Below are positions 1 through 6,401 of a DNA stretch of 64,000 nucleotides, in pieces (the first letter of the stretch is position 1; each line of letters starts with the position of its first letter). The notes beneath the pieces are model-generated. The model searched no databases and had not been told where the DNA came from. It worked only from the letters and a program-made list of their open reading frames with translations. The position numbers and the translations under genes are program-made. Location: the NCBI GenBank assembly GCA_033283385.1, contig JAWMQQ010000001.1:1-64000 (forward strand), written 5' to 3'. This DNA is from Mangrovimicrobium sp033283385 (GTDB taxonomy: Bacteria; Pseudomonadota; Gammaproteobacteria; Pseudomonadales; Halieaceae).

Positions 1-69
1 GCCAAGTCGATCTCTGTTTCGGCTTTGGAAGTTACATCAGGGAATGGTGGCTCAAAATGGCAGCATCTC

Positions 70-130
70 ACGTAACAAGTCAGGGCTACGGACGCGCAAA
101 CTGCGCGCGCCGCAGCCTGCGGCGTTATAT
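70..130 (+). other. attC site (family A)
   Basis: R'' ACGTAAC at 70-76 and R' GTTATAT at 124-130 flank an imperfect inverted repeat containing AAGTCAGGGCTACGGACGCG. It ends a cassette whose left part lies outside the window. The visible tail (1-69) matches the tails of the cassettes at 470-826 and 1272-1627. Confidence 0.92.
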
Positions 131-145
131 GCCTAGGTCCACGCT

Positions 146-409
146 ATGAGCTTCGATTCAAAGCAAAGAGCGCTGGAGGGAGTGGTCGCCTGCCTTCTGG
201 TCAAGGATGGTGTAGCGCGCCTTGTATTTGACGATGTAATGGCTGAGGCCGAGGAATATTCAACCTCGTGGAAGTTCCGTACACACTTTACTCGGAACGA
301 CTACAACGCAGAACAAGTTCTGGCTTCAGAACTTACAGATGAGCAGTATCAAGAAATTGGCTTCAACTTAATGGCGCGTCTAGGTGCAATATACAAAACG
401 TCAAAGTAG
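146..409 (+). CDS. Cassette gene, unknown function (87 aa)
   Basis: I do not recognise this 87-residue protein. It starts at an ATG 20 bp after the cassette boundary and ends 6 bp before the R'' of the next attC, so it fills its cassette, as integron genes usually do. The sequence is soluble and mixed in charge, with no signal peptide, membrane segment or obvious metal motif. An acidic, aromatic stretch (VFDDVMAEAEEYSTSWKF) lies in the first half. The cassette starts with the same bases (TTATATGCCTAGG) as the one at 1628, so both were bounded by the same attC type. Expression would depend on upstream promoters, since the leader is only about 20 bp long. Confidence 0.7.
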   Translation: MSFDSKQRALEGVVACLLVKDGVARLVFDDVMAEAEEYSTSWKFRTHFTRNDYNAEQVLASELTDEQYQEIGFNLMARLGAIYKTSK

Positions 410-414
410 TCGGC

Positions 415-475
415 ATATAACAAGTCAGGGCTACGGACGCGCAAACTGCGCGCGCCGCAGCCTGCGGCGTTACGT
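415..475 (+). other. attC site (family A)
   Basis: R'' ATATAAC (415-421) pairs with the GTTATAT that opens this cassette at 124. R' GTTACGT (469-475) opens the next one. The inner sequence is nearly identical to the sites at 70, 772 and 1573. Confidence 0.93.
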
Positions 476-826
476 GAAAGCTTTCGATTGTCGCTGCCCA
501 GCAAGCCAGGCGGCTTCGTGAACGAGAGGTCAATTATCAAGCAGCTAGCGACGACCTTTGAATTCCGGAAGAGGCTTAGTCCTTTCGAGGGTCAGTTGTC
601 GCAGTCTCTAAGTTTAGTGGCGGGCAGCTCGGCGAGTTTGTGCCAGGTTCACTCGGTGGTAAGTTAAGCTTCGCAATGCCGCTGAGGCGGAATCAGGAAA
701 GTGCCAGGCCGATCTACGTTTTGGCTTAAGAAGTTACATCAGGGAAGGGTGGCTCAAAATGGCAGCATCTCACGTAACAAGTCAGGGCTACGGACGCGCT
801 AACTGCGCGCGCCGCAGCCTGCGGCG
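470..826 (+). repeat. Repeated cassette without a convincing gene, copy 2
   Basis: This 357-bp cassette is a near copy of 1272-1627, and its tail also matches 1-124. It starts TTACGTGAAAGC and ends ACGTAAC, so the ends pair correctly. One forward frame stays open in both copies (ending with the peptide CQVHSVVS, stop near 666), but there is no good ATG or ribosome binding site, and the frame begins inside the attC. It is best treated as a non-coding or regulatory cassette; a 60-residue product from a TTG/GTG start is possible. Confidence 0.75.
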
Positions 827-832
827 TTAAAT
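772..832 (+). other. attC site (family A)
   Basis: R'' ACGTAAC (772-778) and R' GTTAAAT (826-832). The R'' pairs with GTTACGT at 469. The inner loop reads CGCGCTAACTGCGCGC, a one-base variant of neighbouring sites. Confidence 0.92.
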
Positions 833-1250
833 GCACATGGATACTACTCGTACTATCAAATATTTAGCTATTCTGGAGTTTGTGTTGTTAGTGCTCTTTG
901 CAGTAACTGACCAATATTTTGAATGCAAATTGCCAGCGCTCTTGCAATATTATTTAAAGATTGCAGCGAGTGAGGGTGATTCGCTATTCGTCATGGTTCT
1001 TACTTTAGTTATCCTACTGTCGTATTTAGTAGCTTTAGTGGGGCTGCTTGCATCGAAGATTTGGGGAAAGTGGTTATATATTTTTAGCGCAGTTATAGGT
1101 TTTGTCTTTCAACCTATTTTGGGCGCTCAAGTACACCACGCGATTCCAGCTCTAATTGCGGCTCTAGCCGGGACTACAGGGGGTGCAATAATTGCGTTGT
1201 TATTTTTCAGTGGGTCAGCATTTAACAAGTCAGGGCTACGGACACGCTAA
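831..1250 (+). CDS. Cassette gene: small membrane protein (139 aa)
   Basis: An integral membrane protein of unknown function with about four hydrophobic segments (near residues 10-26, 50-73, 80-95 and 103-127). The first ATG (831) overlaps the R' of the attC; a second ATG at 837 is as likely. There is no room for an ordinary ribosome binding site in the cassette itself, so the attC or upstream RNA must supply translation signals. The reading frame has no stop before the next attC, and the last eight residues (NKSGLRTR) are encoded by that attC. The same tail occurs on the unrelated gene at 3387. Base composition is AT-richer than in the chromosome to the right, consistent with acquired DNA. 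Confidence 0.75.
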   Translation: MHMDTTRTIKYLAILEFVLLVLFAVTDQYFECKLPALLQYYLKIAASEGDSLFVMVLTLVILLSYLVALVGLLASKIWGKWLYIFSAVIGFVFQPILGAQVHHAIPALIAALAGTTGGAIIALLFFSGSAFNKSGLRTR

Positions 1251-1277
1251 CGCGTGCCGCAGCCTGCGGCGTTACGT
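1220..1277 (+). other. attC site (family A, short form)
   Basis: R'' ATTTAAC (1220-1226) pairs exactly with GTTAAAT at 826. R' is GTTACGT (1271-1277). The central stem is shortened (GGACACGCTAACGCGTGCC). The stop codon of the preceding gene lies inside the site. Confidence 0.92.
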
Positions 1278-1627
1278 GAAAGCCCGCGAGTGTCGCTGCC
1301 CTTCAAGTTAGGCGGCTTCGTGAACGAGAGGTCAATTATCAAGCAGCTAGCGACGACCTTTGAATTCCGGAAGAGGCTTAGTCCTTTCGAGGGTCAGTTG
1401 TCGCAGTCTCTAAGTTTAGTGGCGGGCAGCTTGGCGAGTTTGTGCCAGGTTCACTCGGTGGTAAGTTAAGCATTGGCATGCCGCTGAGGCGGAAATAGGA
1501 AAGTGCCAAGTCGAACTCTGTTCTGGCTTCGGCGGTTGCATCAGGGAAGGATGGTTCAAATGGCAGCATCTCACGTAACAAGTCAGGGCTACGGACGCGC
1601 AAACTGCGCGCGCCGCAGCCTGCGGCG
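1272..1627 (+). repeat. Repeated cassette without a convincing gene, copy 3
   Basis: This is the second full copy of the 470-826 cassette, differing by scattered substitutions and small indels, so the duplication is not recent. It has the same start (TTACGTGAAAGC) and the same R'' (ACGTAAC). The forward frame that remains open in both copies ends at 1467-1469. The reverse-strand frames here are not shared cleanly by the other copy. No ribosome binding site or ATG supports a gene. Confidence 0.75.
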
Positions 1628-1633
1628 TTATAT
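1573..1633 (+). other. attC site (family A)
   Basis: R'' ACGTAAC (1573-1579) and R' GTTATAT (1627-1633). The inner sequence matches the sites at 70 and 415. Confidence 0.93.
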
Positions 1634-1648
1634 GCCTAGGCATCTCGC

Positions 1649-2023
1649 ATGACTCAAGTGCTGGTAGCACTAGGAGTATTGGCTTTTGCGATAGTGATTA
1701 TTTTAAATTCAGAATCATTGTTGGGGTTTATCGCAGAAAAAGTAATCGAGCCAGTAGCTAGATGGATCATGAGAGTCGCTTTTGGGATTGGAACTTCAAA
1801 AAGCGGCACGGAAGCCATTGTCGGAAGAATCATTCGAATCGACTCTGATTTCAAAATGAATAGCAGTAACATCGGAAGATATGAGGGCACCGTAGAAATC
1901 GATGGTGAAAACTGGTCGGCTGCTTGCAACGTAGAATTGGCGTCTGGTTGTGAGGCTGTGGTTTTGTCAGTAGAAGATCTAACCGTAATGCTGGGGAGAA
2001 AAGGTGCTAAAGAAGGCATATAA
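1649..2023 (+). CDS. Cassette gene: NfeD-like membrane protein (124 aa)
   Basis: A hydrophobic N-terminus (residues 3-31) is followed by a short amphipathic stretch and a C-terminal domain of about 70 residues. The pattern there (GTEAIVGRI, then GRYEGTVEIDGENWSA, then a glycine turn and a hydrophobic strand) resembles the OB-fold of NfeD-type proteins, which often partner membrane proteases or SPFH proteins. No such partner is in this cassette. The start ATG is 21 bp from the cassette boundary, and the stop codon overlaps the R'' of the next attC. The family assignment rests on pattern recognition and could be wrong; a small membrane protein is certain. Confidence 0.65.
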   Translation: MTQVLVALGVLAFAIVIILNSESLLGFIAEKVIEPVARWIMRVAFGIGTSKSGTEAIVGRIIRIDSDFKMNSSNIGRYEGTVEIDGENWSAACNVELASGCEAVVLSVEDLTVMLGRKGAKEGI

Positions 2024-2095
2024 CAAGCATGGGCTGTACGCTCCCTTCGGTCGCCGGACCGCCCTACCGGGCGTCCGCAGCCATAGGCGTTATGT
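2018..2095 (+). other. attC site (family D, 78 bp)
   Basis: R'' ATATAAC (2018-2024) pairs with GTTATAT at 1627. R' is GTTATGT (2089-2095). The longer stem contains CTCCCTTCGG and CCGCCCTACCGGGCG and is unlike family A; it resembles the site at 6307. Confidence 0.9.
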
Positions 2096-2107
2096 GGTGG
2101 CTCACGA

Positions 2108-2431
2108 ATGAACCACGGTAGGCTGTTTATGCCATTGATGATCGTTTGCTTGCCAGCCTTCGCCGATGTTGATTGCGCCGAAAATTTGCAACCCGAAGAA
2201 TTAGTCGTACCAAAAGCCCCCAAGCATTGGCCGCATAATACAGAGAAGGCATGGGTCTCAACCAAATTTACTGTGGCTACTGATGGTTCGGTTGAAAATG
2301 TTGCGGTGGCGGCCTATTCAAATCAAGTATTCATAGAATCAGCCACAAAGGCAGCGGAAAGCCTCAAGTTTGCGCCACAAAAACAAGCATGCATTGCAAA
2401 ATGGAAGTTTACATATGTATTGCAAGAGTAA
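2108..2431 (+). CDS. Cassette gene: exported TonB C-terminal-like protein (107 aa)
   Basis: The N-terminus is a signal peptide (hydrophobic residues 6-18, likely cut after LPAFA), so the product is probably periplasmic. The rest resembles the C-terminal beta domain of TonB-type energy transducers: a strand with TKFTVATDGSVENVAVAA, a central helix with ESATKAAESLKFAPQ, and a final strand. It lacks the membrane anchor and proline-rich spacer of a working TonB, so it may bind receptors or have another periplasmic role. Two cysteines (in CAENL and QACIAK) could pair. The gene fills its cassette, with the stop at 2429-2431 just before R'' at 2435. Confidence 0.65.
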   Translation: MNHGRLFMPLMIVCLPAFADVDCAENLQPEELVVPKAPKHWPHNTEKAWVSTKFTVATDGSVENVAVAAYSNQVFIESATKAAESLKFAPQKQACIAKWKFTYVLQE

Positions 2432-2434
2432 GCC

Positions 2435-2497
2435 ACATAACAAGTACGGGCAGCAGGGACGCGCAAACAGCGCGCGCCCCTGCCGTTGGCGTTAAGT
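2435..2497 (+). other. attC site (family B)
   Basis: R'' ACATAAC (2435-2441) pairs with GTTATGT at 2089. R' is GTTAAGT (2491-2497). The inner sequence, AAGTACGGGCAGCAGGGACG and its partner CCCCTGCCGTTGGC, recurs at 3318 and 4107. Confidence 0.92.
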
Positions 2498-2517
2498 GGC
2501 TCACGGAGGAGAGTGCC

Positions 2518-2850
2518 ATGACTAGAAGAATATTTTTCAGATGTTTCCTTGTTAGCCTTCTAGTGGCTATGGTTGTGCCCTTTTTTACTGTCGATACCTA
2601 TTTTCCAGGGGAGCAAGAAACGACTGTTTTCTCAGCTGAAGACTTTGAAGGAACGAGCGGTGCAGTGGGACAAGAAATTGTATACGTAGACTCGGTGCAT
2701 GTGACAGGTATACAACGAATCACACACCATTTTATGGACGTTACGTCTTTTATCATTTACCTATCAATGGTTCTCCCTTTCTTCGTACCTATATTTGTCG
2801 CCACATTAGTGGTTTCCGTGTTGCAGGCTCGTCATGCCAAAGCCACTTAA
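2518..2850 (+). CDS. Cassette gene: small membrane protein (110 aa)
   Basis: An unknown protein with two predicted membrane segments (about residues 6-24 and 78-102) around a polar middle of some 50 residues, probably periplasmic. The frame is open further upstream through the attC, but the ATG at 2518 is chosen because CGGAGGAG at 2504-2511 gives a good ribosome binding site inside the cassette. The stop codon TAA at 2848-2850 is part of the next R'' (ACTTAAC), a compact arrangement seen in several cassettes here. No family recognised. Confidence 0.7.
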   Translation: MTRRIFFRCFLVSLLVAMVVPFFTVDTYFPGEQETTVFSAEDFEGTSGAVGQEIVYVDSVHVTGIQRITHHFMDVTSFIIYLSMVLPFFVPIFVATLVVSVLQARHAKAT

Positions 2851-2919
2851 CAAGTCAAGTCAGCAAGGGCGCTTCGCGCCGGGACCCGCTAACGCGGGCC
2901 CCTGCTTGAAGCGTTATGT
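2845..2919 (+). other. attC site (family C, 75 bp)
   Basis: R'' ACTTAAC (2845-2851) pairs with GTTAAGT at 2491. R' is GTTATGT (2913-2919). The stem contains GCTTCGCGCCGGGACCCGC and GCGGGCCCCTGCTTGAAGC. The left half of this family recurs, broken, at 5335. Confidence 0.9.
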
Positions 2920-3310
2920 GCCTCGGCGATCGTGGAGGCTTCCCATATTACTGCTATGGCTTTGGACGACTATTTCCGTTGCAGCAGAGCCAAAAATCTG
3001 GCCGCCGCTTCCCGAATCTGGTTTCATTTCGGGCCGTGCTGCGACGGTAGAAGACATAGACTCCGGACGCGCGGCTTTTGCACTCCAGAGAGGCGAAGTG
3101 TATGTGGGGAGGGCCATTGACATACCAATCCCGCAGTATGCTTACCATGTTAATTTTGATACCAATGTGGAAACGCCAGTTATTGTGGTACAAGCCGAAA
3201 CTAACGGCGAAGTGACAACGATTGGTTATCGAAATGTGGCGGATTGGAGTTTGGGCGTCGGCTTGCTCGAGGAGTTTCGATTCCTCGGAACCGAAATACC
3301 GCATCGATGA
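2918..3310 (+). CDS. Cassette gene: exported protein of unknown function (130 aa)
   Basis: The frame is open from inside the previous gene, but the product that makes sense starts at the GTG at 2918, right at the cassette boundary: it then begins with a typical signal peptide (MPRRSW, a leucine and tryptophan-rich core, cleavage near SVAAEP). The mature part of about 105 residues is soluble and beta-rich in appearance (REGEVYVGRA-type and TPVIVVQAET strands), with no cysteine and no recognised family. No ordinary ribosome binding site fits between the attC and the GTG, so the start is an inference from the signal peptide. The stop is at 3308-3310, eight bases before R''. Confidence 0.62.
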   Translation: MPRRSWRLPILLLWLWTTISVAAEPKIWPPLPESGFISGRAATVEDIDSGRAAFALQRGEVYVGRAIDIPIPQYAYHVNFDTNVETPVIVVQAETNGEVTTIGYRNVADWSLGVGLLEEFRFLGTEIPHR

Positions 3311-3317
3311 CATCGGC

Positions 3318-3380
3318 ACATAACAAGTACGGGCAGCAGGGACGCGCAAAGAGCGCGCGCCCCTGCCGTTGGCGTTATAG
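3318..3380 (+). other. attC site (family B)
   Basis: R'' ACATAAC (3318-3324) pairs with GTTATGT at 2913. R' is GTTATAG (3374-3380). The inner sequence matches the sites at 2435 and 4107. Confidence 0.92.
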
Positions 3381-3386
3381 GCCAGC

Positions 3387-3683
3387 ATGAAACTCGCCCT
3401 GCGGTTCACCGTGTCTGTGATAGTGCTCGCAGCCTTATTTCTTACATGGCGCTCTTATCAGGAGGCAGTTTACGCTGCTTCGTTCGAGAGTAATGTGTGC
3501 TACCAGGATATCCTCAGAGATATTCGAAATAAAATCAAAACGGCAAACGACAAGGGGAGTCTTGAGATGTACCAAGAGCTGGAGGAGTATATGGAAGTAC
3601 TGCTAGTTTCCAAGGATGTCCCCTGCCAAGTGGTGCATAGCAGGATGGAAGCCTATAACAAGTCAGGGTTACGGACACGCTAA
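3387..3683 (+). CDS. Cassette gene: membrane-anchored or secreted helical protein (98 aa)
   Basis: The ATG lies 13 bp after the cassette boundary. Residues 5-20 form a hydrophobic N-terminal anchor or signal, followed by a charged, largely helical region (DILRDIRNKIKTANDKGS, then YQELEEYMEVLL) with two cysteines that could form a disulfide. The natural end of the protein is at or near EAYN: the frame runs into the attC and picks up NKSGLRTR before the stop at 3681-3683, the same attC-encoded tail as the gene at 831. Function unknown. Confidence 0.7.
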   Translation: MKLALRFTVSVIVLAALFLTWRSYQEAVYAASFESNVCYQDILRDIRNKIKTANDKGSLEMYQELEEYMEVLLVSKDVPCQVVHSRMEAYNKSGLRTR

Positions 3684-3710
3684 CGCGTGCCGCAACCTGA
3701 AGCGTTATAC
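3653..3710 (+). other. attC site (family A, short form)
   Basis: R'' CTATAAC (3653-3659) pairs with GTTATAG at 3374. R' is GTTATAC (3704-3710). The central stem is GGACACGCTAACGCGTGCC, as at 1220. Confidence 0.92.
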
Positions 3711-3716
3711 ATCCTC

Positions 3717-4112
3717 ATGAGACGCAGTGCGCTTTTGCTGATTTTCTTGACCCTGGCCGCATGCTCAGACCGTGGTTCAGAGATTAAAGCCAGGGCAGAC
3801 ATATTTGTTAGAGAATCGGTCTTGCCTGTACTAAAAACTATCGACGTGGAAAGCATCAATGCAATCAGTTGCCAACATCGAGGTATAAAAGGAATTCGTA
3901 CATATCTCGAAGATATTGGGCGCCTAAACGACCAGGAAGAAATCCAGGTTGCCTCCGATTTGATAAAGGTGGCTGAAAACGAATATGACTATGTTGCTAC
4001 TTACAAAATCACTGGTGGTTTCTCTTTAGGGCAACAGTCCATTGCTGTTGGGTTGCTCGAATTGGAGTCAGGATGGTGTCTCTCAACTCTGGGCGAGTGG
4101 TCGGATGTATAA
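3717..4112 (+). CDS. Cassette gene: lipoprotein of unknown function (131 aa)
   Basis: The N-terminus MRRSALLLIFLTLAACSDRG is a lipoprotein signal with lipobox LAAC, so the product should be anchored by Cys16. The residue after the cysteine is serine, which by the usual +2 rule favours the outer membrane. The mature part is acidic and helical at first (ADIFVRESVLPVLKTIDVE), then has strands with an isolated cysteine near the end. The frame opens upstream, but the ATG at 3717 gives the exact signal sequence. The stop overlaps the R'' of the next attC. No family recognised. Confidence 0.75.
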   Translation: MRRSALLLIFLTLAACSDRGSEIKARADIFVRESVLPVLKTIDVESINAISCQHRGIKGIRTYLEDIGRLNDQEEIQVASDLIKVAENEYDYVATYKITGGFSLGQQSIAVGLLELESGWCLSTLGEWSDV

Positions 4113-4169
4113 CAAGTACGGGCAGCAGGGACGCGCAAACTGCGCGCACCCCTGCCGTTGGCGTTAGGC
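4107..4169 (+). other. attC site (family B)
   Basis: R'' GTATAAC (4107-4113) pairs with GTTATAC at 3704. R' is GTTAGGC (4163-4169). Third copy of family B. Confidence 0.92.
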
Positions 4170-4182
4170 ATAAGGAGCAAGA

Positions 4183-4743
4183 ATGGAACTTCCGGACGGA
4201 ATTGAAAAAGAAATATTAGAGTACTTACACCTTGAGTACGGTGAAGATCCAAATGACAAAAGTAGCCTGAAGCTTAGTGAAATTTCATACGATGGTGAGT
4301 ATGAAATTAATGGCGTACCAATCCATTATTTCAAATATGCTTCAAGTTCCGGAAGGAATTGGGCGACAGTTGAATCATTTGGAGATTCCTATTTAATAGG
4401 AATGACTTCAAAGACTCCGCGACCACTATCTAAAAATGTGATTTATAAAAGTGTAAAACTGGAATCTTTAGATGAAGAATACACTGAGATACTAGAATTA
4501 GAATCGTGGGGTGATGGTTGCTACGGGTTCTCTGATTATAAAGATCTTAACTTACCAAATGGTAAAACGTTCAAGTTACTGGTAGAGGTCAGCTCGCACT
4601 CTACGCCAGTCGGTGTAACGCTGTCAGTAATTGATAAAGAAAATGAAATATATGTTCGTGGGTCTGTTGGGCTAACTATGAGTATAGAGTCTATTAACCT
4701 AGGTGCGTTAATTGTAACTGTGGGTACGGGGCCTTGGGAGTAA
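4183..4743 (+). CDS. Cassette gene: cytoplasmic protein of unknown function (186 aa)
   Basis: An acidic protein with no signal or membrane segment. Its base composition is the most AT-rich of any gene in the window, a sign of a foreign source. The start ATG is preceded by TAAGGAG at 4170-4176, a good ribosome binding site within the cassette. The first half alternates acidic helices and strands around YEINGVPIHYFKYASSSGRN; the second half is strand-rich (KTFKLLVEVSSHSTPVGVTL). I do not recognise a family; the pattern suggests an immunity-like or SMI1-like small protein, but no defining motif is visible. The ends of the cassette (TTAGGCATAAGG and GCCTAAC) pair correctly. Confidence 0.75.
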   Translation: MELPDGIEKEILEYLHLEYGEDPNDKSSLKLSEISYDGEYEINGVPIHYFKYASSSGRNWATVESFGDSYLIGMTSKTPRPLSKNVIYKSVKLESLDEEYTEILELESWGDGCYGFSDYKDLNLPNGKTFKLLVEVSSHSTPVGVTLSVIDKENEIYVRGSVGLTMSIESINLGALIVTVGTGPWE

Positions 4744-4744
4744 T

Positions 4745-4816
4745 GCCTAACAAACGTAGGCATACGACAGTCAAACCGCTGGCGCGCTTTGCCTGCGCAT
4801 GCTACGGGCGTTAACA
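4745..4816 (+). other. attC site (family E)
   Basis: R'' GCCTAAC (4745-4751) pairs with GTTAGGC at 4163. R' is GTTAACA (4810-4816). The stem begins AAACGTAGGCAT and ends ATGCTACGGGC, unlike the other families. Confidence 0.88.
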
Positions 4817-4829
4817 GGCACTGGTAGCT

Positions 4830-5330
4830 ATGCGCGTACATCATTACTTTGCAATCGGCCTCAGATTATTCAGCTTAGTGCTGTTTCTGTATGGCATTAG
4901 ATACATTCCGGCCCTGTTAGAAATATTTCGAGATGGTAGTTACAGCACGTTTGATGCAAATGCATCATTCATGCTTGTGGGTCTTCTCTTTACCTGGGCT
5001 ACAGCCGCCATCGTTTGGTTTTTCCCCGTTAAGCTGTCCAAGATAGCGCTGAGAGAAGACCTAGACCAAGAAGTGCAGCGACTGCCGAGTAGCGAAATCC
5101 TAACAATTCTCGTCGCCGCTGTTGGCCTGTTCATATTTGCATACGGCATAATTGATGGACTCTATTGGTCATTATTCTGGCACTTGGTAAGCAAAAATCC
5201 CGACATGATTGGCACTGCTTACGAAGCCAAATCCAATACAATAGCTACCATCTTTCAGGTCATTGCTAGTGGCGCAATGATTTCTAAGTCCAGATCTATC
5301 GCTCACTATATTTTGAGGGTGGCGGGTTGA
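4830..5330 (+). CDS. Cassette gene: membrane protein (166 aa)
   Basis: An unknown integral membrane protein with about four hydrophobic segments (residues 8-26, 46-66, 88-110 and 130-150) and a charged linker (REDLDQEVQRLPSSE) between the second and third. The ATG is 19 bp after the cassette boundary, with no strong ribosome binding site. Its TGA at 5328-5330 overlaps the ATG of the following frame, so the two may be translationally coupled. The R'' that follows (TGTTAAC, 5335) pairs with the GTTAACA at 4810, showing the cassette's proper end, but the rest of that attC is missing. Confidence 0.75.
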   Translation: MRVHHYFAIGLRLFSLVLFLYGIRYIPALLEIFRDGSYSTFDANASFMLVGLLFTWATAAIVWFFPVKLSKIALREDLDQEVQRLPSSEILTILVAAVGLFIFAYGIIDGLYWSLFWHLVSKNPDMIGTAYEAKSNTIATIFQVIASGAMISKSRSIAHYILRVAG

Positions 5331-5833
5331 TGCCTGTTAACAAGGCAAGGCAGCAAGGGAGCTTCGCGCCGGGCCTCGCGGGATCCTTTTCGCCTCCCGA
5401 AATCCGCGGTGTCGCCTGGGGCTTGGACGGTATCGCTCTCGTAATGGGTGCGCTCTTTCTGGCAATCCATTACATCCAACTCGGCAACGAGCAGTTGGCT
5501 ACTGGCTTTTTGACTTTCGTCGCCGGTCAAACCTTGGTGGTTCCGAGCTCTGCGATGGATCTCGCGGCAAGCTCACCTTCTTTCGGAGCAGGTGTCGGGC
5601 TTTGGGCAGCAGGGCTAGCTCTGGTTAGTGCTTCCTCGGTGATGCCAATTTTCGTGAGAGTCACGGGTGCCATTGCATCGGCGCTATTCGCAATAGTTGC
5701 ATTACAGATCTTTTGGGGGAAGGTGCTCACGCCATTGACTAACCCATTGCCTTTTAATGCGTACCCCTTCCTCGTGCTTACGTTATTTGGTTGGGCATGG
5801 GTTCACTACAGGCGCTGCGGAGATGCGGCGTAA
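5330..5833 (+). CDS. Fused cassette gene: membrane protein with attC-encoded N-terminus (167 aa)
   Basis: The frame starts at an ATG overlapping the previous stop (TGATG) and reads through the left half of an attC (residues MPVNKARQQGSFAPGLAG) into a hydrophobic protein with four or five membrane segments. The native start of the downstream gene is gone together with the right half of the attC, so either this fusion is the product or translation begins at an internal start after about residue 30. The body contains YIQLGNEQLATGFLTFVAGQ, without a recognised family. It could be functional, because the frame is intact over 130 residues after the junction. Confidence 0.55.
   Translation: MPVNKARQQGSFAPGLAGSFSPPEIRGVAWGLDGIALVMGALFLAIHYIQLGNEQLATGFLTFVAGQTLVVPSSAMDLAASSPSFGAGVGLWAAGLALVSASSVMPIFVRVTGAIASALFAIVALQIFWGKVLTPLTNPLPFNAYPFLVLTLFGWAWVHYRRCGDAA
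5335..5380 (+). other. Broken attC site (left half only)
   Basis: R'' TGTTAAC (5335-5341) and the left arm, including CAGCAAGGGAGCTTCGCGCC, match family C at 2845. After GGGCCTCGCGG the sequence turns into coding DNA, and no right arm or R' follows. This marks a deletion that fused two cassettes. Confidence 0.75.
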
Positions 5834-5887
5834 AAAGGCCAATCTGTGAGAGGTGCTTACAGCGCTCCCTTGTTGGCGGCGTTAAGT
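5830..5887 (+). other. Degenerate attC site
   Basis: A clear R' GTTAAGT (5881-5887) opens the next cassette and pairs with that cassette's R'' at 6307. The expected R'' on the left is not recognisable (GCGTAAAAAGG). It is consistent with the rearranged cassette to its left. Confidence 0.55.
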
Positions 5888-5895
5888 GTCATGCT

Positions 5896-6312
5896 ATGAA
5901 GCTCGATAAAAAGTTAGTAGATGCAGCAATAGAGCAGGCCATTGATCGGTTCCCGAGAGGATACTCGGGCGCTGCTGCAATCTATACTGAAGATGGCAGG
6001 ATATTTACCAGCGTCTGCTTCGATACCCACAACGACAACGCAAATTTGTGCCATGAAGCTGGCGCCTATTGTGAGGCCAATCGGCTGAATTTAAAGGTGA
6101 CTGCCTCCGTCTGCGTGTCGAGGAAAACCCCAAATGATCCATTTTTAATTCTAACTCCATGTGGGATATGCCAGGAGCGGCTCGCAAAATGGGGCCTTGA
6201 CGTAGAAGTGGCCGTTCCATGCCTGGACTCCCCAACCAACTGGGAGGTCAAGACCCTGGGAGAAGTACAGCCGTATTATTGGGGTAATATCATTGATGAA
6301 ATCGACACTTAA
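5896..6312 (+). CDS. Cassette gene: cytidine deaminase-like protein (138 aa)
   Basis: A zinc-dependent deaminase of the cytidine deaminase/blasticidin-S deaminase fold. The active-site signature is present: Cys52-His-Glu54 in LCHEAGAYCEA (the C-x-E motif, with Glu54 the proton shuttle) and Cys89 and Cys92 in TPCGICQERL (the P-C-x-x-C motif). Length is typical of the small tetrameric members. The upstream-extended frame starts in the preceding attC; the ATG at 5896 is chosen because it is 15 bp into the cassette and gives a full domain. The substrate cannot be told from sequence: free cytidine, or a nucleoside antibiotic as in the blasticidin-S enzymes. Cassette ends GTTAAGT and ACTTAAC pair exactly. 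Confidence 0.82.
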   Translation: MKLDKKLVDAAIEQAIDRFPRGYSGAAAIYTEDGRIFTSVCFDTHNDNANLCHEAGAYCEANRLNLKVTASVCVSRKTPNDPFLILTPCGICQERLAKWGLDVEVAVPCLDSPTNWEVKTLGEVQPYYWGNIIDEIDT

Positions 6313-6384
6313 CAAATACCGGCAGTACGCCCCCTTCGGTAGCCGGAACGTGCTACCGGGCGCCCGATACCGTTTGCGTTAGGC
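6307..6384 (+). other. attC site (family D)
   Basis: R'' ACTTAAC (6307-6313) and R' GTTAGGC (6378-6384). The stem has CCCCCTTCGG and GTGCTACCGGGCGCC, related to the site at 2018. Confidence 0.9.
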
Positions 6385-6401
6385 GGAGGTAAGTTACTGC
6401 A

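Noticed and set aside
1254..1469. A 71-residue frame in the repeated cassette
   Set aside because: It begins inside the attC, lacks a ribosome binding site and has no recognisable protein; it is kept only as a possibility under the cassette entry.
1654..2265. A 203-codon minus-strand frame across the NfeD-like cassette
   Set aside because: It runs through an attC into the next cassette and opposes two plausible plus-strand genes.
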